Shown here piece by piece: positions 9,872-21,648 of a stretch of DNA of 64,000 bases. The notes beneath the pieces were generated by a model, which did not search any database, was not told the origin of the DNA, and saw nothing but the letters and a program-made list of their open reading frames with translations. Numbering within the stretch: the stretch's first letter is position 1; every line of letters begins with the position of its first letter. This DNA comes from Bretschneidera sinensis. Taxonomy: Eukaryota; Streptophyta; Magnoliopsida; Brassicales; Akaniaceae. The translations under genes and the position numbers were made by a program. The stretch is taken from NCBI GenBank assembly GCA_023935145.1, contig CM043698.1, forward strand, positions 22,391,501-22,455,500, given 5' to 3'.

Positions 9872-12800
9872 ATGGAGCTTCCTGGCATGAGTTTATGCAT
9901 ATTTTTGTTGCTTTTCACGCAAATATTTCAACTCTCTGTTGCCTCCTCAATGCTTGGAGAAAACGAGACAGATAGACTCTCTCTGCTAACCTTTAAGGCT
10001 GCAATTACTGATGATCCCCTTAGTATACTGAGCTCATGGAATGAATCTACACATTTTTGCAAGTGGCCTGGTGTTACATGTGGCCGTCGGCATCAGAGGG
10101 TTACCATGCTAAACCTACAGTCTCTCCAATTGGTGGGTGGCCCATCTCCCCATATTGGGAACTTGAGTTTTCTCAAGGTATTATACCTCCAAAACAATAG
10201 CTTCAACCATGTTATTCCCCAAGAATTAGGTCGCTTGTTCCGGCTACAAGATTTGGACCTTGAAAACAATACAGTTAGCGGAAAAATCCCTGTCAACATA
10301 TCTCGTTGCTCTAACCTCATGTACCTTGACTTTGGTGGTAACAGGCTGTCTGGGAAACTCCCTGCGGAACTTGGCTCATTATTGAAGCTGCGGCTACTTT
10401 CTCTTTACAACAACAATCTAGCAGGTCAGATACCACCTTCTCTTGGAAATCTTTCTTCACTAGAGAGAATTACTGGATCTGTGAACAAATTGCATGGGCA
10501 TATTCCAAATAGTTTCGGGCAACTGAAGAAGTTGACACATCTTTCGTTTGGTAATAACAATCTAGCAGGTGTTATTCCCCCTTCCGTGTACAATCTCTCC
10601 TCTCTCATTCTTTTGTCAGTGCGAGGTAACAAACTTCAGGGGACTCTTCCTCCTGACTTGGGCCACATGCTTCCAAACCTTGAGAAACTTAATATCGGTT
10701 CAAATCAATTTAGTGGATCAATTCCAGTTACAATCTCCAATGCCTCAAAACTTGTAAAGCTTGAATTACCCTACAACAAGTTTTCTGGGGAAGGGCCAAC
10801 TTTGGCAGGCCTGAATAAGTTGCGTCTGGTGTTGTTTGACGAAAATAATTTAGGAAATGGCAATGATGATGATTTGAATTTTCTGTCCCATCTAGTGAAC
10901 TGCAGCAATTTAGAGCAGCTAGATATTAGTACCAATAATTTTGGTGGGGTGCTGCCTGAATATATAAGCAACTTCTCAGTGAATTTCAGATGGATCGGAC
11001 TAAGTCAAAATCAGGTTCATTGAAGCATTCCCACTGAGATTGGAAATCTCATCAGTCTGGAGATATTAGTTCTGGAGGCCAACCGATCGACTGGTATTGT
11101 ACCATGCTCTATTGGTAAACTACAAAAGCTGGTATATTTGTACCTTGATGGAAATGATCTCTCAGGAAGTATCCCATCTTCTCTGGGAAATATTACTTCC
11201 TTATTGTTCAATTGGATATGAATAATTTTCAGGGAAGCATTCCATCGAGTCTTGGAAAATTGTCGAATATGTTGCACATGGGCCTTTCACAAAACAATCT
11301 TAGCGGTACCCTACCAAGAGAAGTAATGAGAATTTCATCGTTATCAATGGTTCTGGACTTATCAGACAACCATTTGTCAGGTTCCATTCCATTGGATGTA
11401 GGTAAGCTGGTGAATCTTGGCATTCTAGATATTTCGAATAACCAGCTATCAGGTAAAATTCCTGAAACTCTAGGCAGTTGCACAAGTTTAGAAAATTTGT
11501 ATTTGGAGGGAAACTTTTTACAGGAGACAATTCCTCAATCTTTAAGTTCTCTGAAAGCAATTCAAAGTTTAGATCTCTCTCGCAACAATCTGTCTGGTAA
11601 AATTCCAGAGTTTTTGGGAGGTTTCATTTTGTTGCAGAACTTGAATCTATCATTCAATGATTTTGAAGGTGAGGTGCCTATAGAAGGAGTCTTCAAGAAC
11701 ACAAGCGCTGTTTCGCTTACTGGAAATCATAAGCTCTGTGATGGCATTTCTGATTTGCACATGTCCACTTGTTCGATGAAAGGGTTAAAGCAAAAAGGGA
11801 CTCTGGCACTGAAATTGATAATCCCTATTGTTTTTGGGATTCTCTTATTGACTGTGATATTGTTGCTGATAATTCTTTACCGATTGAAGAAAACAAAGAA
11901 GGAGCCCTCTTCTAGGCAACCATTGTTGGGTTCACTATTGCAACTTTCCTATGAGAACCTGCTAAAAGCAACTGGTGGGTTCTCTTCAGAAAATCTTATC
12001 GGTATGGGTTCTTTTGGTTCTGTTTATAAAGGAATCCTTGATCAGGATGGAGCAGCTGTAGCAGTGAAGGTACTAAACCTTCAACATCAAGGAGCTTACA
12101 AAAGTTTCATGGCCGAGTGTGAAGCCTTGAGAAATATTAGGCATCGAAATCTTGTCAACATCATAACTGCTTGTGCAAGTATTGATTTCCAAGGAAATGA
12201 TTTCAAGGCTTTGGTTTATGAATTCATGGTTAATGGGAGCATGGAGGGTTGGCTGCATCCAACTCCTGGATTGGATGAGGCATCAAGGACATTTAGTCTG
12301 CTTCAAAGACTGAATGTTGCAATTGACGTCGCTTGTGCGCTAGATTACCTTCATCACAATTGTGAAACTCCTATCGTACACTGCGACCTCAAGCCAAGCA
12401 ATGTTCTTTTGGATGACGAAATGAAAGGACATGTAGGTGACTTTGGGTTAGCCAGATTCCTTCCTATTGCCACGCAGATCAGTTCTACTAATCAATCAAG
12501 CTCCCTTGGAGTAAGAGGAACTATTGGTTATACTCCTACTGGTATTTGTAGTTTCTAATCATTTCTTTAAATATTCAATTTTCTAATAATATCGTATCAA
12601 GCTATAGTTGTTGATATATACATATATGACTTGAATTGCAGAATATGGAATTGGAAATGAGGTGTCAGCATATGGTGACATCTACAGTTATGGAATCTTC
12701 TTGTTGGAGATGTTTACAGGGAAGAGGCCTACGGAGGATCTCTTCAAAGAAGGTTTAAGCCTTCACAACTATGTTCAAACCGCTGTGCCTGAACAAGTAT

Positions 12801-13054
12801 TAGAGATTGTGGACCCCATTCTTCTTCAGGAAATAGAAATGAGAGAGACAAGCGCAAACAATGCTCAAAATCTCAGCAGCACCAGAAACAACAACAGAGT
12901 ATTGGAGTGCCTGGTTTCAGTGTTCAGGATTGGACTTGCTTGCTCTGCTGAAATGCCAAGAGAACGGATGAGTATGACTGATGTTGTAGCTCAGTTGAGT
13001 TTAGTCAGAGACAAATTTCCAGTGACTGGAATGCGTGGAGAGAGGCAAACTTAA
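9872..13054 (+). pseudogene. LRR receptor-like kinase copy 2 (nearly intact, one nonsense and one frameshift)
   Basis: This is a subfamily-XII LRR receptor kinase (At3g47570/EFR-like). The ATG at 9872 is preferred over 9854 because the residues before MELPGMSL are not conserved in the neighbouring copy. In order: signal peptide, LRRNT (SSWNESTHFCKWPGVTC), about 20 LRRs, a transmembrane helix (LIIPIVFGILLLTVILLLIIL, about 11815-11880), and a kinase with GMGSFGSVYKG, VAVKVL, the RD-lacking catalytic loop HCDLKPSNVLLD, DFGLA and GTIGYTPT. Exon 1 ends at 12541, the intron is 12542-12641 (GT-AG, 100 bp) and exon 2 ends with the stop at 13052-13054. Two lesions remain: TGA at 11021-11023 (GGA in copy 1) and a 1-bp deletion near 11205-11210. 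Between them the expected LRR frame is readable. The HC in place of HRD marks a non-RD kinase, typical of immune receptors. Confidence 0.88.
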
Positions 13055-13905
13055 GGTACAATTCAAATGCCCGTCTACGTGGTTGTCTAAAATCTCAATT
13101 CCTTTTTCAATTTTGAAAATGATAAGCTTTTCATTCATTTTAACTATATTTAATGCTGTGTGCCCATGGTAGAAAAGGAATTTTCTCAGTGAAAAATCTT
13201 TTAAGTAATTTTCATTTGAATTATTTTCTACTGTACCACCTCCAGGGTATAATTTGAGTTCATAATCATTTGAATCCTTGCTGCGTATCGAAATTATCTA
13301 TCTTTGGTTTAATGATTTAGAGAGTTAATTATTTTTCTTCGGAACAGGTGCATGATGAGAATGACTACTTGAAGATTGTAGCTGATTGACCCGTCAAGTA
13401 TAGGATGGTACTACTATTCTACTGCAGATGTTTATGCTCCCAACTGTTTCTGCTTTCTGTCAAGTGTTTTATTTCTTCTTTCTGGTGTGTAACTTTTCTT
13501 GTCTAGCTATGTGTGTGATATGTGATTTACAGCATTACTATCATAAGAAACTGAGAGTTTTTGTTCTTCATTTCTCTTCCATGAAAAATGTGAGAAACAA
13601 AACTTTTTTTGTGAAATTGAGTATTGGTGTGAGAGAGTATTGCTGTTGTGATTATGCTTTTAACTATTTCTTGTATATAAATTCTCATTTATCCGCAAAA
13701 AAGAAAAGAAAACAAGAGAAGAGATCCAATATCTTAGGATTAAGGAACTGATCCAGTAAATCATTTTCCTTGAAGAACAAGTATTCCAATTAAGCCAGAT
13801 AAAATAATGAGAATCAATGAAATTTATTTTTGTGTGTAAGCAAAATCAATGCACCATAAGACAATCAATTACTTATTAAACAACCTGTGAGCAGAGACTG
13901 AAATA
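13055..13905 (+). other. 3' flank of RLK copy 2
   Basis: The stretch just after the stop starts with AGGTACA and reaches ACAG at about 13348, followed by GTGCATGATGAG. This could be a 3' UTR intron of the RLK transcript, as seen in relatives, but only the GT and AG support it. The rest is AT-rich with no coding signal. Confidence 0.4.
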
Positions 13906-14563
13906 CTAGAATGATAATATATAACTAATCAACCTCCCTAGAGATTGATATGATGAACCTCCTTCCCTTAAACAATTTTCTACCTTCTCCTTTAACTGCT
14001 TCGTTCTCTCCCGAATTTCCTTCCCTTCTGCATCCACCATTAGTCTTCTTTTTGCCCTCTCTATCTCCATTCTCTCCAGCCTATTCTCCAAGTGCAACCC
14101 GAATCTCCAAACATGGCTAACGTATCTAGTATTCACCATTTGGTCACCAAAACAAGGGACCCCTTCAAAAATACTCTCCAATGTTGAATTCCATCCATTG
14201 TGTGTCCAAAACCCTCCAATTGCAGGTTGCGCTGGCACTTGTTGAGGCGCCCACTAAACGATATGTCCTCTTTCTCTAAGCATTTCCATGAACCCATTTG
14301 GCAATGATTCAAGCCATCCTGAGCATGTACTAATCCAGGTCAAACCACCCATAAGAAAGGCTTGTTGCTATTGGCTAGCCCCCATGATATCTCCAAGAAA
14401 TCAGCCTCATTGATCGCTGCCACAGTCCCAAAGCTCACATACGTTAGAGACTTCGATTCTTGTCTGTCTAGCCAGGAAATGGAGCTTTGGTCTTGTGATG
14501 GTAAATTACTTGAAGATCCTGGCAAGTACTTGTGGAGTGGGTCTATTGGAAAGATTGGTGTGA
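13906..14563 (-). pseudogene. UGT76-like UDP-glycosyltransferase, truncated 3' fragment
   Basis: The minus strand encodes the C-terminal half of a family-1 plant glycosyltransferase, which moves sugar from UDP-glucose to small molecules in the cytosol. Recognisable pieces are SISWLDRQ, YVSFGTVAAINE, WGLANSNKPFLWVV, then the PSPG-box parts [23 protein letters not shown] and FGDQ, and the tail [20 protein letters not shown]. Lesions: TGA after FLWVV where Arg of RPG is expected (CGA to TGA), a 1-bp loss in the next 15 codons, TAG before WAPQQ, and a deletion inside the PSPG box, where EGVP runs straight into CFGDQ. The N-terminal acceptor-binding half is missing. Homology stops at a TA microsatellite near 14571. 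Confidence 0.88.
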
Positions 14564-14570
14564 TAGTGTG

Positions 14571-14592
14571 TATATATATATATATATATATA
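14571..14592. repeat. (TA)n microsatellite
   Basis: About 11 TA units mark the point where similarity to the glycosyltransferase ends. It is a plausible breakpoint. Confidence 0.9.
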
Positions 14593-14627
14593 AAGGATCC
14601 ATATGATTTAGTTATTACTTATTTTAG

Positions 14628-15002
14628 ACTTAATTATGACTTTACTCTTTGTACTTTGGAAAGAAGCTTAATTAACTCCCTAAACTTTCAATTGTTCCAA
14701 TTAACTCCTTAATGTCTTCTAATTTTCCAATCAACTCTATTTTATTCAAAATTTCATCATTATTTAGGTTTTGTTGAGTGGGATTTGAGAAGTGATTACT
14801 CTTTGGACAGGTAATTTTCACCATTTTTCGTCCTACCTGACAATTTACTTGGAATTCCATTAATAAAGTGACAGAATTAAAGACGGAATACAGCTAATTC
14901 GAAAATTGAAAAAATTTAGTGAGTTAATTAAAACAATTGAGAGGGCTAAAGAGTTAAATAGATCTCACTTCAAACAGAGAGTAAAATCATAATTAAACTT
15001 AA
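14628..15002. repeat. Foldback (inverted-repeat) element
   Basis: The left arm (about 14628-14740) contains TTAATTATGACTTTACTC and CAATTGTTCCAATTAACTC. The right arm (about 14885-15002) carries their reverse complements with scattered mismatches, GAGTAAAATCATAATTAA and GAGTTAATTAAAACAATTG. The arms are about 115 bp with a loop near 145 bp. It has no coding capacity and resembles a foldback MITE. No clear target duplication was found. Confidence 0.7.
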
Positions 15003-17438
15003 ATTTTATGCCCCAAAGTATAAAAGTGTTAAAGAAATTTATAAATTTCATTACACATTTAAGCTGATTATGTCAATGAGCAGAATTTGGGCCTATTGGA
15101 GCAGTAATTAAAGGTTTTTTAGACCAACTATTCCCGCTGAGGTATTTTATAGGCCAAGGCCCGGATCAGGCTGATTGAGAATTAGGACCAACTACCAAGT
15201 GAAAACCTTCTAAATGAAACAGAGATTTTCCGAACGATGATCCTTTCTCAGCTCCTTGCGATTGGAGCCCATTATAGGCATGTTGTAAACTTCATTCCTT
15301 AAATACCACATTGAGCTTCAGTTGACCCATAGTCAATCATTCTGTCACACATAAGCCTATGAGTGTGTTTGGAAGGTTTGAAAGAAAGGAAATGAAAGGT
15401 TTATAAAAGAAAAGAAGGGCATGTGAAAAAGAAAAGAAGGGCATGTTGATAATTCTTTTTGAGAGTTTTATGAAGTAAAAGTGAGTAAGGATAGTAAACA
15501 AACTCATTTTCTATTAAAACCATGAAAACAGATTTGGGATGTTAATAAAATTGATAGGTTGAGAGTTTTAGAGGGTTATCGTGAAACATCTCCAAAACTT
15601 TTAACTTATTCATAACGTAACGATAAGGTTCTATTTACACTATGTTAGAGGAAATTAATGAAAATAAATTACATGATAAAGAAGTAGCATTGAATCCTTC
15701 CACTATCCTTGGCTTTTGTTTGAAAATCTCAATTATCTAAAGGTTAGTGTTATCTGGGCAAAATTGGATAAAAATTTTGAGGATGCAAAGATAAATTTGG
15801 GGATTAATACCTAAAATTCAATTAAAAAATGATAGGGGATAGTTACATATGTGCACACACGTACCTATTTGCTAATTATAGGTCATGTATCCATCATGAG
15901 GTATATTTTCATTAATTTCTTTTAACAAAGTTGCAAATAAAAACCTGATTATTGTGCCATTAAAACGTTAAAGGTTTAATTGTAATAATTGGTATGTTTA
16001 AGACCAAATTGGTATTCACATACCAAAATTGATATTAACCCATTTTATTTCTTTTATTTTTTTCTCAATTTTTTTTTTTAATTTTTGTAAAACTGTAGAC
16101 AAATCTTGCATTTTCAGTCTCTCAAATTACCAAAGGCAAGGTGTGACCTATTGTTTTGTCCTTTTTTTATTTTCAACATGATTACTTGTTAGGAGGAATA
16201 TAAAAGCAGCATTTTGTTGTAAATTAATCAATGGGTTACTCAAAGAGTGGCCAATCTTCTTAAGGCCAGTGGAATCCTAATAAACAAATTCTCTTTAAAT
16301 TTTTACAATTTAATAGAGAGAAAAGTTAAAATTTGTCAAAGTCATGAAACTAATTGAAAGGAAAGAAAGGAACTAGGTTCCCCACTACTACTAGCACAAA
16401 ACATAAATTCCTATTTTAGGGTAAAATCCAAGGTTTACAAAAATAGCCCACTTTTTTAAAGTTTCCCACCAACCCTAGCTTTAGTGTTCATGGTCACCTT
16501 TATTTATTTATTTATTCTCTTTTACTACTTTTTTTCTACATCTCTATAATTGCTTCTTTACGTGGAAAAGAAAAACTTTTTCCACAGTTCAGGGATCACT
16601 ACGCATTTCCAACTCATAAATAGGGATCCCACATGCCACATTCCACAAAAACAAAGAACATGATTGGATGTTTGTTGCTCGACTTTTAGTGACTGTATAG
16701 CATTATGGATGGATGGAGCTAGTAGGGTGTATTTTGGGGTATGTCCTCCGATACTTAAGTTAATCTATTAGTTTGACAGTGAAGATCTTCTAATTATAAA
16801 ATCTTACAATCAAATTTATATGAGTGGATTTATATGAGTGGATTCTAACATATTCCAATAACTTAGTAAGGAAAAAGACCGAAAGGTATCATATGAAGAT
16901 AGTGTGACAGCAAAAATTACCCGTCCAAATTTTTCATTAAAATGAGGTTGTTTAGGCACAATGTGAGACAATTCATCTCAAAAGTTTAAGATTATGATTC
17001 TTAAAAGAATAGTTTCTCATTGAACCACATCATGAACAAAATCGAAGGAGAGTGGAAAGGGATGCAAAAATGTCAATTTTTTTTTTATGAGTTAAATCAA
17101 TCTCCTTTCCATTTCCTGTTGTGGGTTCATCCCCTTTAAAAAATAAAAAAAAAATTCACTTCTGTTTCATGATCAGGTTAGAGTTTTAGTTTCTTTTTTT
17201 TTTTCTTCTCTTTTTATCATGTTATAGTTTTAGTTTGTGATTTAGTTGTAGGCAAAGTGAAATGGTTTAGTGGCATTTGAGTTATTTGTGGTAAAATTCA
17301 GCCACATGCCTTTAGATTGTTACTGGAATATCTCGAAATCGGGTTTTATGGATTTGATTGTAAAATTTTCATAGTTTGAAGACCATTGATGCAAATTGAT
17401 AGGTTGAGAACCTATATGCTTAAGGGTCATAGTTCAGG
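15003..17438. other. AT-rich intergenic DNA
   Basis: No gene was recognised. There is a short direct repeat of AGAAAAGAAGGGCATGT-like sequence at about 15410-15446, a TTTA run near 16500, and long A or T tracts (for example 16071-16080). Confidence 0.5.
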
Positions 17439-17825
17439 TAGGGGTAGACTCGAGTCAAACCAAACTCAAATACTAAGTTGTTCGAGCTCGAGCTCAATAA
17501 TTGGGCTCAAGCTCGATCAATTTTTTATTTGATCGAGTTCAGCTTGAGTTCGATAATAAACGATCTCGACCTCAAGCATGATTCTTGAATTGTCCATTCA
17601 AGCTTGAGCTCGAGTATAACCTCTAATTTTAATTTAAAAAGTTAATAATAATAATATATAAATGTTGGCTCGAGCTTCGCAAGTCTCACCAATCGAATAG
17701 TAAACTATTCTGACTCGGCTCAATAAGATATTCAAATCTATTTTTTAAGTTTAAAGTTCGATGAAACGAGTTTTGATCGAGTTCGAATTCGAATAATTTG
17801 ATTAAAACTCAATTCAAGTCCCCTA
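17439..17825. repeat. hAT-like MITE, CTCGAG-rich family, copy 1
   Basis: The left end TAGGGGTAGACTCGAGTC and the right end (reverse complement TAGGGGACTTGAATT) form an imperfect terminal inverted repeat. The interior is rich in CTCGAGCTCGAG-type words, typical of a non-autonomous family seen again at 37.4, 55.7 and 58.2 kb. It has no coding capacity. Assignment to hAT rests on the GGGTGGAC-like ends of the family. Confidence 0.6.
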
Positions 17826-17894
17826 AATTCAAAGATCTTTGGTGGAATTCATTTTTTTTTTGGCTTTGGTGGGGGAAAAAACACTATAGAACAT

Positions 17895-18413
17895 GGGCAT
17901 CTTTGGGTAACAATTTTCGAAAATAAAAACTAAAAACAATTTTTTGATGTTTTCTGAAGAAAACATGTTTAGATAAATGAAACTTGAAAACTGTTTCAAA
18001 AACAGAAAACAGTAAAATGTTGTTTGGATAATCTTATTTTGAAAACTGTTTTGATACACCTTGTAATTATTTTTAGTTTTGAGTTTAAATTTAAAATCTA
18101 TATTAATTTTATTTTTCATATTTATTAAATACTTAAAAATAGTTAATATTATTTTATTTTCAAAAATTTTAATATTTTTATATACCATGGAGGAATAATA
18201 AAACAGAAAAGTAAATACTGATTTTAGAGTTATTTTTCGAAAATTTTATCAAAAAACACCAACTTGGGGTTTTCAGAAAACAGGCTTTTTGAAAACTGAT
18301 TTAGAAAATCACTTTTGAAACCTGTTTGTCAAACATGCAAATAAGTTTTTGAAAATTAATTTTAATTTTTAAAAACTGAAAACAATTTTAAAAAATGCTT
18401 TCCAAACAAGTCC
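17895..18413. repeat. PIF/Harbinger-like (Tourist-type) MITE, copy 1
   Basis: The element is about 519 bp. Its right end reads CCAAACAAGTCC followed by TAA, and its left end GGGCATCTTTGG is degraded. The interior shares long stretches with 53389-53837, including ACAGTAAAATGTTGTTTGG and ATACACCTTGTAATTATTTT. Ends of the form GGRCNTGTTTGG with a TAA target site are typical of Tourist-type MITEs. Confidence 0.7.
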
Positions 18414-19239
18414 TAAGCTACTTAATGGGAAGGTGCTTCCATAGTTTGTGTGTGGTCTGCGGAGTGGGTATTGGCTTGTTGCTTCAACCATTAGCCCTAA
18501 ATTATTTTTAGGCCATCTTATTTTTGGGAAGTGGGGTTCCTTGTCTGTCTGGTGCCTTTGACATTTGATGATATTGGTGTCTTGTCTTGGTCCTTGGTGT
18601 TTACTACTTTTCTTTTTTCAGTTATCAAATTAGTGTCCTATCAACCAAAGCATTTAACCTTCATTCATTATGGATCTTAGTTTCTTTCAATTTTGTGTGA
18701 GAGAGAAAATATGAGAAAGATCTTTTCAAATAATTTTGAGAAATTTTTTTTAAATTTATTATTAAATAAATGTTACGATATCCATAATATTAACATAACA
18801 TTTATCTAATAATGTAATTGAAGAATTTTTTTTTCAAATTCCTGGAGAGGATTTTAATATAAAAAAAATAACAATTTACTCACATCTTAATCATTTAATT
18901 ACATCTAAAGTTTTAAGGTTGTGACACATTAACATATTATTTGGACACTTTCAAATTTGGTAATTTTTTTTAGAGTTGTGATAAAAAGATCATAGAGACG
19001 TACATTACTAACATCCGTTTATAATTTTCATCAATCAATATGCATTATGTATGATCGGAGTAATTAATTTTATATTGTAGAGTACAAGCTATTTTTATTC
19101 TTTTTCTTTGATAGTATGTCGCGAAGAAAAGGTGCGATGGTAATATTTTCATTTTTCTGTAAGAGTCGGTAACATTCTCATTAGATTAACATCTCAATAT
19201 ACATTACGCATGTGTTGATCTGTTATTTTATAAGATAAA
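18414..19239. other. AT-rich intergenic DNA
   Basis: No coding or RNA feature was recognised. The sequence has long A/T tracts and low complexity. Confidence 0.5.
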
Positions 19240-19585
19240 AAATATGCTAACAATTAGGTCACATATTTTTCATTACAAAACTAAATAAGGGAAGTACAAT
19301 CCAGCTGAAATCACAAAAAAAGAAATAAAAACAATTGAAAATGCGGAGAAGATAAAGAGTAACAGAGAAAATCAACATGTGTTGAAGATAAAAGAGATAA
19401 GGAGAATTAAGAAGTTAAGTCTGAGAGGGATAGTGAGAGAGAAAAATATATAAGAAATATGTGAAGAGTTTGAGTCAATTGAGTTATATATATAATCTTG
19501 TTTAAATATTTTATTTATATATTTAAGTAAGAGTTTATGGAATATTTTGAGGGGTGGACACCAAATGAGAGTTCTGGCTTTATTA
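19240..19585 (+). repeat. Dispersed repeat F, single copy
   Basis: Shares TGAGTCAATTGAGTTA, TTTAAATATTTTATTTATAT and AGAGAAAATCAACA with 35380-35716, in the same order and orientation. It ends near GACACCAAATGAGAGTTCTGG (19559-19579), which matches the inner end of the inverted second copy at 35.73 kb. No coding capacity. Confidence 0.65.
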
Positions 19586-20390
19586 TTAGTAAGTATAGAT
19601 AAGTTATATTACAATGTTATGAGTATCAACTAACTTAATTGATAAAATCATTTGTGATCGCACAAAAAATTATTGATTAAATGCTATTCACATTAGAAAT
19701 AAGAGAGATAAAAGTTGACGAAGAGTTATCTCTCATTAAGTAATTCATAAGCCAAAGAATGTCCTTTGAAAAAATTTCATATTAAATTATTAAAAAATTA
19801 CACTTAGATTTGTGTTATCAAAAGAAAAAAAAAATCACTGACGTTTTGTGTAATTTACACTTATCTCTTTGTATTTTGAACAACTACACTTAATCATCTT
19901 CAACTTGATAGAATATCCTTACATTGCGATTTAGAAAATGAAAATATAAAATTACCTCTCCATAAATATTAGTTTGAATGAAGAAATAAGAGAGAGAGAG
20001 ATAGTGAGAAATCACAAAATGGGAATCAACAAAATAAAAGGTAAAAAGAAATTGAAAGAGTGAGGTCATATCTCATTACTCTTTATGCGACAAGCATATT
20101 CATTCACGGCGCCAATAAATTCTAGGCCACTTTGATTAAATCTTACCTAGCCGCAATTCTGTCAAATATATAATAGTACAATAACTTCCTTTCACTAAGA
20201 TGAATATAATGTTGTTGGTATCTAAATGGACCAATCTATCAGATTTTCACCTTTTTTTTTTTTCTTAATGTTTCTTATTACCTTTTCCAATTTTTTAAAA
20301 TTATTTTTGCTAATTCTTAGTTTAATTCTCATACCCATTACATCATACCAATCCTTTTGGCATCTATTCCCTCGCACGATAGTGAATGGT
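19586..20390. other. AT-rich intergenic DNA
   Basis: No gene was seen. It contains an (AG)n stretch near 19990-20005 and pyrimidine tracts near 20250. Confidence 0.5.
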
Positions 20391-20723
20391 AGAGGTGACA
20401 ATTGGATCGGGTCACATCATTCGAGTTTGGGTCGCACAATAATGAATGGGGATCGAGTCACATCATTTGAGTTCGGATCAGATCGAGTTTGAATCATATT
20501 GAGTTGTGGGTTATTTGAGTCGTGGATTATTTCAAATTGGATCGGATCGAATTCAGATCATTTTGATCTTGAGCCGTATCGAGTCTTGGGTCAAGTCGAG
20601 TTTGAGTCATTTGGATCATATCAAGTCTCGGGTTGGATCAGATCAATAAAATATATATTTATATTTAGTTAAAAATATATTTTTTACATATAATTCGACT
20701 GAACGAGTTACATGTCCACATCC
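20391..20723. repeat. hAT-like MITE, GGATCGGGTC-rich family
   Basis: The left end AGAGGTGACAATTGGATCGG and the right end (reverse complement GGATGTGGACATGTAACTCG) form a loose inverted pair. The interior is built from degenerate TCGAGTTTGGGTCG-like words. The GGTGACAATTGG type of end is common in plant non-autonomous hAT elements. No coding capacity. Confidence 0.5.
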
Positions 20724-21033
20724 ATGAAAATTAATTAATAATAAATCAAGGTTAAATTTTTTTAAAAATATATTTAATTTGCGAATGGAATATGCAATGT
20801 TATGGCTCTTAATCCCAAAATTTATAATTTCAAATTGAGCCGAGTCATGTTCGAATAATCACATAATTAAAAAATTTGACACAAAAAGGTTGTATTAGAT
20901 AATCTCATAATGTTAATTACCCACTTACAAAATTCTAATTTAATTATTGCGATTTGGATAAATTAGTTGTTAAGTCATTCTATTTATTTGATATTTTATT
21001 TATACTTTTGAGTAGGGAATATTCAATCATAAC

Positions 21034-21569
21034 TGATGGAGCCCACGAAACCCTCATCCAATAAGACGTCAACACTAGGGTATGGCTTCACCAATGGGAG
21101 GACGACACGTGTCCAGCCTCTGCAGCATGACAGGGCGCACGAGGAATAAGCAAATAATGCAATCGCCACGTCAAAGCGCGATTAGCAGGCCTAACCTTCT
21201 CTGAAACACGCGACACTCTGTGCACGCGATCGAGACTTGACGTCAGAAGTCCAGGATCATAGAGACGAGGCCATCCCTCCCCCACGTGGTCGACCTCCAC
21301 TCGAAATACTATAAAAGGCTCAAGGTACGTAAGTTCTGGACACGTTTTTCCTCATTTCAAAAGAACACATAGAAAGTCCGTGCTAATCTATTTTAAAATT
21401 AACCCTCGGCTTTGTCCTAACTAGAGCATCGGAGCGCCCTCGGAGGTCTTCCACTCCCCTCCTTCTGAGGGTCTTTTAGTTCACCTCCATTCACTTGTGC
21501 AGGCATGAGGAATCAACCCGGATCCGTAAAAATCAACGCTAAATCAGCAACCATTTTTCAGCATCAACA
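21034..21569 (+). repeat. Gypsy 5' LTR
   Basis: The 536-bp LTR runs from TGATGGAGCCCACG to CAGCATCAACA. A TATA box (TATAAAAGG) lies at about 21311-21319. Compared with the 3' LTR it differs mostly by transitions, many at CG sites. Confidence 0.95.
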
Positions 21570-21570
21570 G

Positions 21571-21588
21571 ATTGGAGTCGTCCGTGGG
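21571..21588 (+). other. Gypsy primer-binding site region
   Basis: ATTGGAGTCGTCCGTGGG follows the 5' LTR. It resembles the usual TTGGCGCCGTCTGTGGG of plant Tat-type elements, with several substitutions. Confidence 0.65.
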
Positions 21589-21648
21589 AAACCACAATAT
21601 TTCACTGAACAGTAAAAGTGAAGAAATCTAGAGAACTCATCTGTTGCA

